Source: Ruania suaedae
Lineage (GTDB): Bacteria > Actinomycetota > Actinomycetes > Actinomycetales > Beutenbergiaceae
Assembly: GCF_021049265.1 (NCBI RefSeq)
Contig: NZ_CP088018.1
Location: 62,001-126,000 of the forward strand
DNA length: 64,000 nucleotides
Reading direction: 5' to 3'
The notes beneath the pieces were generated by a model. It had not been told where the DNA came from, did no database searches, and worked only from the letters and a program-made list of their open reading frames with translations. Shown here in pieces: positions 50,532 to 58,890 of the stretch; positions within the stretch are counted from its first letter, which is position 1; each line of letters opens with the position of its first letter. The position numbers and the translations under genes are program-made.

Positions 50532-52160
50532 ATGAGAAGGAACCGACCGATGCGGCGCACCGCGCCGGCCGTCGCCGCAGTGGCGGCGGGAGCCCTGATG
50601 CTGACTGCCTGCAGCGGGGGTGGCGACGGCGATGGCGGCGATGGCGGCGGAGACGGTGCCATCCAGATCCTCGTGCTCAAGCACCCCCTCACCGGGGCGA
50701 TGGCCGACATGGGCTGGGTGGCCGACATGGAGGAGATGGCCGGCGTCACCATCGAGTGGGAGGAGGTCTCGGCCGACTGGGACCAGAAGAAGTCCACCAT
50801 GCTCGCCGCCGGTGACATCCCGGACCTGGTGGTGGGCACCAATGCGATCACCAACGCCGACCTGGCCACCTTCACCGGCCTGTTCGAGGACCTCAGCGAT
50901 GACATGGACGCGCTGCCGAACGTCGCGGCGATGTTCGATGCCGTCCCGGTCACCGAGCAGATGGCGACCATGCCCGACGGCGCCGTCTTCTCCCTGCCGA
51001 GCTACCGCCGCTTCTGGCCCGAGACGGGCTCACGGCAGTTCATCAACCAGCAGTGGCTGGACAACCTCGGGCTGGAGCAGCCCACCACCTGGGACGAGCT
51101 GCACGAGGTGCTGCTGGCGTTCAAGGAGGAGGACGCCAACGGCAACGGTGACCCCAGCGACGAGATCCCGATGGACTGGGCACCGGCCGGTGACACCGGC
51201 TTCGGGCTCTTCCAGCCCACGGTGCTGCTGGGCAGCCTCGGCCTGCCGATCGCCGATGGTGGCGGGCAGGGGTACTTCGTCGAGGACGGGCAGGTCGGCA
51301 ACTTCCTGGTCGACGAGCGCTACCGCGACCTGATCGCCTTCCTGCACGAGCTCTATGCCGACGGACTGATCAGTCAGGACGTCATGACGCAGGACTACTC
51401 GGCCTACCAGTCGGTGGCCCGCGGCGACGGCGACGACGCCCGCGTCGGTTTCACCTGGGGCTGGACCGGTTCGGACCGCGTGGGCGCCCAGCTGGTGGAG
51501 CAGTACGCACCACTGGCCCCGCTGCAGGCCGACGCCTCGATCAGCCAGGACGACGTGAGCTGGTCCTTCGACTCCTACCTGCTCAACTACGGCGTCAACT
51601 CCATCACGATGTCGGCACAGTCGGACAACCGCGAGGGAGCTCTCGCCGTCATCGACGCCTTCTACGACCAGGACATCTCGATCCAGGCGCTGTGGGGCGG
51701 GCTGGGTGAGAACCTCGAGTCCTCCGGTGAGGGCTCCTACGAGGTGCTCCCACCCGCGGACGGCGAGTCCGACCCCTCCACCTGGAAGTGGACCACCACG
51801 CTGGCCGACAACAGCCCCGGATGGATCCGCGAGGACATCGAGGTGGTGCTGCCCAGCGACCTGCAGGAGGCTGCGGAGCAGTCGGAGCCGCTGACCGAGG
51901 CGATCGAGAACGTGGACCCGGCCACCGACATCTTCCCCTCCCAGCTGATCCGGATGACCGAGGAGGACCTCAACACCCTCTCGCTGAACAACACGGCCGT
52001 CTTCGCGATCGCCATGCAGCGGTGGGCCACCTGGATCACCGAGGGGGGCGTGGAGTCCGAGTGGGACGGCTACGTCTCCGAGATCGAGGGCGCCGGCCTG
52101 GCGCAGAACGTCGAGATCCACCAGGGCTACTACGACGACTTCGAGGCCCCGCAGGGCTGA
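50532..52160 (+). CDS. ABC sugar importer, large binding lipoprotein (LplA/YtcQ type)
   Basis: A 542-residue solute-binding lipoprotein. Signal peptide with lipobox LTAC (Cys27) and a Gly/Asp-rich linker; unlike the proteins at 2452 and 38716 it lacks a clear Tat motif. The fold markers PTTWDELHEVLLAFKEEDANGNGDPSDEIP are typical of the family. GAGGAGG precedes ATG 50532. It probably binds the arabinose-containing oligosaccharide processed by the flanking DUF1680 enzymes. Confidence 0.9.
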   Translation: MRRNRPMRRTAPAVAAVAAGALMLTACSGGGDGDGGDGGGDGAIQILVLKHPLTGAMADMGWVADMEEMAGVTIEWEEVSADWDQKKSTMLAAGDIPDLVVGTNAITNADLATFTGLFEDLSDDMDALPNVAAMFDAVPVTEQMATMPDGAVFSLPSYRRFWPETGSRQFINQQWLDNLGLEQPTTWDELHEVLLAFKEEDANGNGDPSDEIPMDWAPAGDTGFGLFQPTVLLGSLGLPIADGGGQGYFVEDGQVGNFLVDERYRDLIAFLHELYADGLISQDVMTQDYSAYQSVARGDGDDARVGFTWGWTGSDRVGAQLVEQYAPLAPLQADASISQDDVSWSFDSYLLNYGVNSITMSAQSDNREGALAVIDAFYDQDISIQALWGGLGENLESSGEGSYEVLPPADGESDPSTWKWTTTLADNSPGWIREDIEVVLPSDLQEAAEQSEPLTEAIENVDPATDIFPSQLIRMTEEDLNTLSLNNTAVFAIAMQRWATWITEGGVESEWDGYVSEIEGAGLAQNVEIHQGYYDDFEAPQG

Positions 52161-52173
52161 GGCCGCAGACCAG

Positions 52174-52207
52174 GGTGGTGCGGCCGGGAGTCCCCGGCCG
52201 CACCACC
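52174..52207 (+). terminator. 15-bp stem-loop between binding-protein and permease genes
   Basis: GGTGGTGCGGCCGGG (52174-52188) and 52193-52207 pair perfectly around AGTC. The permease ribosome-binding site AAGGAG follows seven bases later. No T-run is present. Such a hairpin between a binding protein and its permeases usually stabilises the upstream message or limits read-through, giving an excess of binding protein. Confidence 0.65.
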
Positions 52208-52224
52208 GATCGAAGGAGATCACC

Positions 52225-53211
52225 GTGACCGCGACCCTCAGGGGGACCACGCCCGCCCGCGGAGCCGAGCCCCCACGACCACCCACCCGCAGCCGCCCGC
52301 GCGGTACGGCGGCGCTGCGCCGGCACGTGCACCGCTACTGGCAGCTGTGGGTGATGGCGCTGCCGGCCATCGGCTTCGTGGCCCTGTTCGCCTACGTGCC
52401 GATGTACGGGCTGCAGCTCGCCTTCCGCGAGTTCGACTTCACCGCCGGCCTCACCGGCGGGGAGTGGGTGGGGCTGAAGTACTTCGAGCAGTTCTTCGAC
52501 AGTCCGCAGTTCTGGACGCTGATGCGCAACACCGTGGTCATCAGCCTCACCACGCTGGTGGTCGGCTTCGTCGCCCCCATCGCGCTCGCGCTGCTGGTCA
52601 ACCAGGTGGTCGGCCGCCGCCGCAAGCGGTTCATGCAGACGGCCACCTACCTGCCCCACTTCATCTCCATCGTGGTGATCGTGGGCATGCTGCAGGTGTT
52701 CCTCTCACCCTCCTCGGGCCTGATCACCCGGGTGGCCGAGATGATCGGCTTCAGCGGCACCAACCTGCTCGGCGACACCAGCGCCTTCGTGCCGGTCTAC
52801 GTGATCTCCGAGGTCTGGCAGCACGCCGGCTGGAACAGCATCATCTACCTCGCCGCGCTGGCCAGCGTGGACCCCCAGCTCTACGAGGCGGCGCGCATCG
52901 ACGGGGCCGGCCGGTTCACGATCATCCGGCACATCGACCTTCCGGCCCTGGTGCCCACCATGATCATCCTGTTCATCCTCAACATGGGCACCGTGCTCAG
53001 CACCGGCTTCGAGAAGATCTTCCTCATGCAGAACCCCCTGAACCTGGGGGTCTCGGAGGTGCTGGCCACCTACGTCTACAAGATCGGCATCCTGTCGAAC
53101 CAGTTCAGCTACGGCACGGCGATCGGTCTGTTCAACACCCTGATCAACTTCACGTTCCTGGTGGTCGCCAACCAGATCGCCAAGCGTGTCTCCAACACGA
53201 GTCTGTGGTGA
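52225..53211 (+). CDS. ABC sugar importer, permease (LplB/YteP type)
   Basis: A 328-residue membrane subunit, paralogous to the one at 36769. A Pro/Arg-rich N-terminus precedes WVMALPAIGFVALFAYVPMYGL; the EAA loop is QLYEAARIDGAGRFTII and the family motif NLGVSEVLATYVYK is present. GTG 52225 has AAGGAG six bases upstream. Confidence 0.92.
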   Translation: MTATLRGTTPARGAEPPRPPTRSRPRGTAALRRHVHRYWQLWVMALPAIGFVALFAYVPMYGLQLAFREFDFTAGLTGGEWVGLKYFEQFFDSPQFWTLMRNTVVISLTTLVVGFVAPIALALLVNQVVGRRRKRFMQTATYLPHFISIVVIVGMLQVFLSPSSGLITRVAEMIGFSGTNLLGDTSAFVPVYVISEVWQHAGWNSIIYLAALASVDPQLYEAARIDGAGRFTIIRHIDLPALVPTMIILFILNMGTVLSTGFEKIFLMQNPLNLGVSEVLATYVYKIGILSNQFSYGTAIGLFNTLINFTFLVVANQIAKRVSNTSLW

Positions 53212-54125
53212 GCCGCATGAGACTGTCAGCCCTCAAGCACCGCACCGGCGGGGACATCGCGTTCACCATCGGGCTGGTCGTGACCTGCGTCGTGGTGCTG
53301 TTCGTGACCCTGTACCCGATCTACTTCGTGATCATCGCCTCGGTCAGCGACCCGACGATGGTCGCCACCGGGCGGGTGTGGTTCATCCCGCAGGGGATCT
53401 CCTGGTTCGGCTACGAGCAGATCCTCGCCGACCAGCGCATCTGGACCGGGTACCGCAACACCATCCTCTACACCGTGGTCGGCACGGCGGTGAACCTGCT
53501 CGTCACCCTGCCCGCCGCCTACGCGCTCTCGCGCAAGGAGTTCAGCCCCCGCAAGGTGCTGATGTTCTTCTTCGCCTTCACGATGTTCTTCAACGGCGGG
53601 CTCATCCCGATGTACCTGCTGCTGCGCGACCTCAACCTGCTCGACAACTGGCTGGTGTTCATCCTGCCGACGGCCGTCAACGTCTACAACCTGATCATCG
53701 CCCGGGCGTTCTTCGAGCACTCCCTGCCCGAGGAGCTGTTCGAGGCGGCCACCATCGACGGATCGAACTACTTCCAGTTCTTCCTCAAGATGGCCGTGCC
53801 GCTGTCGATGGCAATCATCTCGGTAATCGGGCTCTACTACCTGGTCCAGCACTGGAACGACTTCTTCACCGGCCTGGTCTTCGTGCGCGACTACGACAAG
53901 CAACCGCTGCAGATCGTGCTGCGTGACATCCTCATCTCCAACCAGGCCTTCTCCGGCGGCGCCGGCGGATCCGGTGGATCCGGTGGCGGCAGCTACGCCC
54001 AGCAGTACGCCGACCAGATCAAGTACGGCGTGATCGTGGTCTCCACACTGCCGGTGATCGTGCTCTACCCCTTCCTGCAGCGCTACTTCGAGAAGGGCGT
54101 GCTGATCGGGTCGGTGAAGGGCTGA
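53208..54125 (+). CDS. ABC sugar importer, permease (LplC/YtcP type) with Gly/Ser loop
   Basis: A second permease of about 305 residues, EAA loop ELFEAATIDGSNYFQFF, ending in the family sequence QRYFEKGVLIGSVKG. GTG 53208 overlaps the preceding stop (GTGA); ATG 53217 is an alternative start. Between the last two membrane segments lies a flexible run, SGGAGGSGGSGGGS, like an artificial linker, where the paralogue at 37784 has ordinary sequence. The stop overlaps the DUF624 start. Confidence 0.9.
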   Translation: MSRMRLSALKHRTGGDIAFTIGLVVTCVVVLFVTLYPIYFVIIASVSDPTMVATGRVWFIPQGISWFGYEQILADQRIWTGYRNTILYTVVGTAVNLLVTLPAAYALSRKEFSPRKVLMFFFAFTMFFNGGLIPMYLLLRDLNLLDNWLVFILPTAVNVYNLIIARAFFEHSLPEELFEAATIDGSNYFQFFLKMAVPLSMAIISVIGLYYLVQHWNDFFTGLVFVRDYDKQPLQIVLRDILISNQAFSGGAGGSGGSGGGSYAQQYADQIKYGVIVVSTLPVIVLYPFLQRYFEKGVLIGSVKG

Positions 54126-54835
54126 TGCGGCGCGTGCTGGAGTGGCACCAGCGGCTCGGCCGGCTCGGCCTGCGGCTGCTCGTGCTCCACCTGCTCTGGA
54201 TCGGATGGACGCTGCGCGGCGCCGTCGTGGCCGGGATCTTCCCCGCCACGGCCGCCCTGCACGGGGCGCTGCGCGACGACATCCGGCACGCCCTGCAGTA
54301 TCCCGAGGACCCGCTCGCACTGGACCGCGCCGGGCGCCGGGCGCTGCGCACCCGGTTCGCCGAGCTGTGGCGCGCCGAGCGCGGGCCGGCGAACCGGCTG
54401 GGCGCCGTGCTCACCGTGGCCTGGGCGCTGGTGATCGTGGACCGGATGGTGGTGGCCGTCCTCGACCTGGGTGGCCTCGGCCCGGTGCTGGCCGGCGGCC
54501 TGACCGTCGCCGGCGTCGTCCTCGGCCTGCTGACGGTACTCGTGTGGCCGTTGCAGGCCCACTTCGACGAGGGCGCCTTCGCCCTGCTGCGCCGCAGCGC
54601 CGTGCTCGCCGGTGGCCGCCCGGCCGCGGCGGCACTCACCGGGCTCGGCGCCGGGCTGATCCTGTGCGCGTACTACCTGATCCCCGGGCTGATCCCGGTG
54701 CTCGGCGTGGCGGCCCCGGCCGCAGTGGCCACCACGTGCCTGTGGCGCACCGGCGTGCTGGCGGCACCACCACCGATGGCCGTGCCTCCCCCCGCACCGG
54801 CCGACGACCCCCACCCCGCCCTGCAGCACACCTGA
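54125..54835 (+). CDS. DUF624 (YesL-like) membrane protein
   Basis: A 236-residue protein with four to five membrane segments (LLVLHLLWIGWTLRG; LGAVLTVAWALVIVDRMVVAVL; VLGLLTVLVWPLQAHF; LGAGLILCAYYLIPGLIPVLG) and a Pro-rich tail. DUF624 proteins typically accompany YtcP/LplB importers for complex oligosaccharides, as here; their function is not established, but a role in importer assembly or sensing is often suggested. ATG 54125 overlaps the permease stop by one base. Confidence 0.88.
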   Translation: MRRVLEWHQRLGRLGLRLLVLHLLWIGWTLRGAVVAGIFPATAALHGALRDDIRHALQYPEDPLALDRAGRRALRTRFAELWRAERGPANRLGAVLTVAWALVIVDRMVVAVLDLGGLGPVLAGGLTVAGVVLGLLTVLVWPLQAHFDEGAFALLRRSAVLAGGRPAAAALTGLGAGLILCAYYLIPGLIPVLGVAAPAAVATTCLWRTGVLAAPPPMAVPPPAPADDPHPALQHT

Positions 54836-54845
54836 GAGGACACCG

Positions 54846-56639
54846 ATGTCCAGCACCACTGCGGTGGGCAGAGCCGCCGTCCAGCCCGTGCTCGACTCCC
54901 TCGGCTACGCCGGGCGCGTTCACCTGACCGGGGCCCTGGGCGAGCGGATCGCCGACGCCGCGCAGACCTACCTCGGCATGGCGCCCGAGGACGTCCTGCA
55001 CGGGTTCCGGCAGCAGGCCGGCCTGCCGGCACCGGGCCGGCCGATGACCGGCTGGTCGCGCACCACCACCCAGCCCACCTTCGGCCAATGGGTCTCCGGC
55101 CTGGCGCGGCTCGGCGCCAGTGCCGGCATCCCCGAGGCGAGCGCGCGGGCGATCGAGCTGGTCGAGGGCTATGCCGAGACCGTCGGACCCGACGGCGACA
55201 CCCGGATGTCGCTCTACGGCTACGAGAAGCTCGTCTGCGGACTGGTCGACACCGCCCTGTACGCCGGCCACGGCCCGGCGCTGGAGCTGCTCGAGCGCAC
55301 GGTCGGCTGGGCCGCCCGGACCCTGGAGCGCGACCGCCCGCCCGCCCACGCCGCGAACTTCGCCGGCGGCGCCATCACCCCCACCTCCCACGCCCGCACG
55401 ATCGAGTGGTACACCCTCGCCGAGAACCTGCACCGCGGCTACCTCGCCGGCGCGGACACCGCCGTGCGCGACTTCGCCGAGGTGTGGCACTACGACTCCT
55501 ACTGGGACGCCGTCGCCACCCCGCCCGAGCCCGGGCGCGCCTGGGACGTGCCGGTGTGGCTGCACGCCTACTCCCACGTGAACACCTTCGCCTCGGCCGC
55601 GGCCGCCTACGAGGTCACCGGCGAGGCGCACTACCTGGACATCCTGCGCGGAGCCCACGAATACGTCACCTCCACCCAGACGTATGCCACCGGCGGGTAC
55701 GGCCCGAGCGAGTTCACCCTGCCCGAGGACGGGTCACTCGGGCGCAGCCTGGAGTGGCGCACCGACACCGCCGAGATCGTCTGCGGCTCCTGGGCGGCAT
55801 TCAAACTGAGCACCGCGTTGCTGCGCCACACCGGCGAGGCCCGCTACGCCGACTGGATCGAACAGCTCGTCTTCTCCGGCATCGGCGCCGTCACACCGGT
55901 CCGCCCCGGCGGCCGCTCGCCCTACTACCAGGACTACCGCCTCGGCATCGCCACCAAGCTGCCGCACTGGGACGACTGGCCCTGCTGCTCGGGCACCTAC
56001 CTGCAGTGCGTCTCCCACCTGCCCGACCTGGTCTACCACGGGCGCGAGGACGGGGTCTCGGTGGCCCTGTACGTCCCCTCCACCCTCACCTGGACCCAGG
56101 ACGGGCGCGAGCTCACCCTCGACCAGCGCACCGACTTCCCGGTCGGCGACGAGACCACACTCACCCTGGCTGTGCCCAGCGGCCCCGCGACCTTCACCCT
56201 GCGCCTGCGGGTGCCGCCGTGGAGCGAGCGATTCACGGTGACCGTCAACGGCGAGGCGACCTCCGCCGTCGTGGGGGAGGGGGGCTGGCGGGAGGTGCGC
56301 CGGGAGTGGCACGACGGCGACCAGGTGCGGATCCGGCTCGGCGCCGGGCTGCGGGTGCTGCCGGTGGACCGGTGGCACCCGAACCGGGTGGCGTTCGCGC
56401 ACGGGCCGGTGGTCCTCGCGCAGAATGCCGACTGGACCATGCCGGTCTCCCTGCCCACCCCGTGGCAGATGGTCGACCCGGACGCCGCCTTCACGCGGGA
56501 GACCGAAGGCCTCGGCTACCGCCCGGCCGGCGTGGGCACCGCACGGCTCCCGCTGGGCCGGATGGGCCCGCTCGCCGACGTGCCCGACCGCATCCCGTAC
56601 CGGATCTACCACGACCTCGACGCCCCCCGGATCATCTAG
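54846..56639 (+). CDS. DUF1680/GH127-like glycoside hydrolase (second copy)
   Basis: A 597-residue cytoplasmic enzyme, distant relative of the one at 48587. A Cys pair is present (Cys380-Cys381 in WPCCSGT), but the Glu-Cys element reads AEIVC (Glu310, Cys313), one residue longer than the ETC of the first enzyme. Aromatic barrel lining and a C-terminal beta-sandwich (TLRLRVPPWSERFTVTVNG) match the family. GAGAGGA precedes ATG 54846. It may act on a different arabinofuranosyl linkage or another L-sugar. Confidence 0.85.
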   Translation: MSSTTAVGRAAVQPVLDSLGYAGRVHLTGALGERIADAAQTYLGMAPEDVLHGFRQQAGLPAPGRPMTGWSRTTTQPTFGQWVSGLARLGASAGIPEASARAIELVEGYAETVGPDGDTRMSLYGYEKLVCGLVDTALYAGHGPALELLERTVGWAARTLERDRPPAHAANFAGGAITPTSHARTIEWYTLAENLHRGYLAGADTAVRDFAEVWHYDSYWDAVATPPEPGRAWDVPVWLHAYSHVNTFASAAAAYEVTGEAHYLDILRGAHEYVTSTQTYATGGYGPSEFTLPEDGSLGRSLEWRTDTAEIVCGSWAAFKLSTALLRHTGEARYADWIEQLVFSGIGAVTPVRPGGRSPYYQDYRLGIATKLPHWDDWPCCSGTYLQCVSHLPDLVYHGREDGVSVALYVPSTLTWTQDGRELTLDQRTDFPVGDETTLTLAVPSGPATFTLRLRVPPWSERFTVTVNGEATSAVVGEGGWREVRREWHDGDQVRIRLGAGLRVLPVDRWHPNRVAFAHGPVVLAQNADWTMPVSLPTPWQMVDPDAAFTRETEGLGYRPAGVGTARLPLGRMGPLADVPDRIPYRIYHDLDAPRII

Positions 56640-56647
56640 GAGCACGC

Positions 56648-57787
56648 GTGAACTCACCGGCCACCACCACCATCCATCGCGGCGCCGTCGGGGAGGCGGG
56701 CTCGCTGTACACCCGCCTCCTGGCGACCGACCCGCAGGGCCCGAACGCCGGGGCGATGCTGCTCACCTGGGAGCTGCGGCTGCACGTCGCCGACGACGGC
56801 GGCCCCTCCTTCCCGATCTGGCGCAGCCTGGACGGGGGCCACAGCTGGGAGCACCTGAGCGACGTCGCCGATGCCCTCGGCCGGGGCAACCGGTACCAGC
56901 CGATGATGATCGAGCTGACCGAGGACCTGGCGCACCTACGCCGCGGGGACCTGCTGCTCGCCGGCAACTCCATCCCCACCGACGGCTCCTCCACCACCCT
57001 GGCCCTGTACTCCTCCCGCGACGGCGGAGCCTCCTGGGCCTACGAGTCGACCATCGATCAGGGCGGGCCGGCGATCTACTCCCCGCGCAGCGACGCCACC
57101 ACCACCGCGGTGTGGGAACCGGACCTGCACGTCCTGGACGGGGTGCTGCACTGCTATCTGGCCGATGAGCGGGACAAGGCCGCGGGCATGTTGCAGACCA
57201 TCACCCGGCGCTCGAGCAGCGACCTGCGCACATGGTCGGAGAAGGACCTGGTCTGCGGGATCGGCGACCGCAAGCACCGGCCGGGCATGTTCGTGGGGAC
57301 CGGGGCGATGCCCGACGGCCTCCACCGTGCCGTGATCGAGATCGTCGGTCCGCCCGAGGTGCCGGTTCACCTGCTCACCAGCACCGACGGTGTGGACTGG
57401 GGCGATCCGGCCGAGATCGGGCTCCCGCTCGTGGCGACCGACGGCACCGCCGTCTCGGGTACTCCGACCATCGCCTGGCGGAGGGTGGACGGCGACCCCG
57501 AGAACTCCGAGAACTCTGAGAATGTGGAGATGATCGTCACCGGCCGCCACAGCCTGCGCGACGGTGTCGCCGGGAACCGGGCGCTGCGCAGCCGGGATCT
57601 GGGCGCGACGTGGACGTCCTTCGAGCTGCCCACCCCCGCCGTGCGCTCGCTCGTAGGGGACGGGTCCGGGTACAGCCAGTCGGTGCGGTGGAACGCCGCC
57701 GGCCAGCTCGTGCACGCCACCACGGTGGCCTCACCGACCGGGGGCCACGACGTGGTGGTCACCGTGGCGGAGTCCGTGCCGTCCTGA
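56648..57787 (+). CDS. Asp-box (BNR) propeller glycosidase, sialidase-like fold
   Basis: A 379-residue protein with four clear Asp boxes (SLDGGHSW 60-67, SRDGGASW 123-130, STDGVDWG 245-252, SRDLGATW 315-322) and a weaker one (SSSDLRTW 189-196), indicating a five- or six-bladed beta-propeller. AVWEPDL in the middle resembles a sialidase-type active-site blade. No signal peptide, so it is probably intracellular. GTG 56648 has TAGGAG upstream. The Asn/Ser/Glu repeat ENSENSENVE (286-294) is unusual. It is the last gene of the operon; sialidase activity itself is not established by these motifs. Confidence 0.8.
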   Translation: MNSPATTTIHRGAVGEAGSLYTRLLATDPQGPNAGAMLLTWELRLHVADDGGPSFPIWRSLDGGHSWEHLSDVADALGRGNRYQPMMIELTEDLAHLRRGDLLLAGNSIPTDGSSTTLALYSSRDGGASWAYESTIDQGGPAIYSPRSDATTTAVWEPDLHVLDGVLHCYLADERDKAAGMLQTITRRSSSDLRTWSEKDLVCGIGDRKHRPGMFVGTGAMPDGLHRAVIEIVGPPEVPVHLLTSTDGVDWGDPAEIGLPLVATDGTAVSGTPTIAWRRVDGDPENSENSENVEMIVTGRHSLRDGVAGNRALRSRDLGATWTSFELPTPAVRSLVGDGSGYSQSVRWNAAGQLVHATTVASPTGGHDVVVTVAESVPS

Positions 57788-57793
57788 CGCCGG

Positions 57794-58756
57794 TCAGCCT
57801 GCCTCGCCCATGAGCGCCGGGATGCCGCGGGCGTGCAGGACCCGATGGATGGTGTCCGGCGCCGGCGGGTCCGTGAACCGCACCTGTACCCAGTCGCCGG
57901 ACTCCTCCACCTCACCGTCCCCCAGGATCTCCTGCCAGGTCTGCATCGAGCGAGGGTCGGTTCCGGAGGCCAGCTGCTCCCGGACGCTCTCGGCCACGGC
58001 CGCCGGGTCCCCGGCGCGCAGGCACAGGGTGGCGACGGCCTCCTCGGCCGTTCCGCCGAAGCCGACGGCCAGCGAGGTGGCCGGGGCAGCGGCCTCGCCG
58101 GTGTGCAGCTCCGCGGCCACGACGTCACCGACACAGTCGATGACACCGGCGTAGACCTCGGACTCGGCGGCGCTCTCGCCGGTGCCCTCCGCCAGATCGA
58201 CGACCATCGCCTGCTGGGAGGACCCGATGAACGTCCCCTCTCCGAACCACACGGTGTTCATCTGGTTGATCACCGGCGGCGGCACCAGCTCGTCCTCGAG
58301 GTTGGTCTCGCCGTCGCCGCGCCGGACCAGCAGTGTGCCCTCCGCGCGATCGCTGCGCTCGCCGTCGGCCTCGGCGAAGAACTCCTCGACCGCACCGGCG
58401 TCGACACCGTCGAACCGGAACGCCACGTGCGGTGGCCGGCCCGTCCACAGGGCGGCCGCGTCGTCGGATCCGGTGGCGGGCAGCAGGGCCGGGTCGAGCA
58501 CCTCCCGCACGGACGCGAAGGCGCCGTATCCCAGCATGCCCGCCGTGTTGAAGGGGTGCGGGACGGTGTCGTAGCCGCCCAGCTCGGAGACGGCCGAGAC
58601 GTCCGTCCAGGCAATCATGGCCAGGTTCTCCTCGGTCGCCGGCACCGAGGCCAGCGCCCCGTCGAGGCCGTCGGTGGGGGCGCCGGCCGTGCACGCGGTC
58701 AGTGCCGTGGAGGCGAGCGCGGCGAGTCCGGTCGCGAGCAGAAGTCGGGTACGCAT
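57794..58756 (-). CDS. Lipoprotein of unknown function
   Basis: A 320-residue secreted lipoprotein: signal peptide with lipobox LTAC (Cys22). The rest is mixed alpha/beta without a motif I recognise; segments such as ENLAMIAWTDVSAVSELGGYDTVPHP and HVAFRFDGVDAGAVEEFF suggest a substrate- or ligand-binding role. GAGGAGGATG precedes ATG 58756. It converges on the BNR gene with only six bases between stops. Confidence 0.8.
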   Translation of the reverse strand: MRTRLLLATGLAALASTALTACTAGAPTDGLDGALASVPATEENLAMIAWTDVSAVSELGGYDTVPHPFNTAGMLGYGAFASVREVLDPALLPATGSDDAAALWTGRPPHVAFRFDGVDAGAVEEFFAEADGERSDRAEGTLLVRRGDGETNLEDELVPPPVINQMNTVWFGEGTFIGSSQQAMVVDLAEGTGESAAESEVYAGVIDCVGDVVAAELHTGEAAAPATSLAVGFGGTAEEAVATLCLRAGDPAAVAESVREQLASGTDPRSMQTWQEILGDGEVEESGDWVQVRFTDPPAPDTIHRVLHARGIPALMGEAG

Positions 58757-58877
58757 GAGGCATCCTCCTCAGTGGACCTCCCCGAGGGCAAGCGGGCGGC
58801 GTGGGGCGTCCTCCCCATGGCGTGGCTCGAGCAGCGCCGACCACCCGCCATGGTCGGACGCTGTCAGCCTCAGCCTC

Positions 58878-58883
58878 TAGGCT
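58878..58883 (+). promoter_or_regulatory. -10 box TAGGCT of leaderless exporter gene
   Basis: TAGGCT ends seven bases before GTG 58891, identical in sequence and spacing to the box at 46427. Confidence 0.5.
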
Positions 58884-58890
58884 CTGCATC

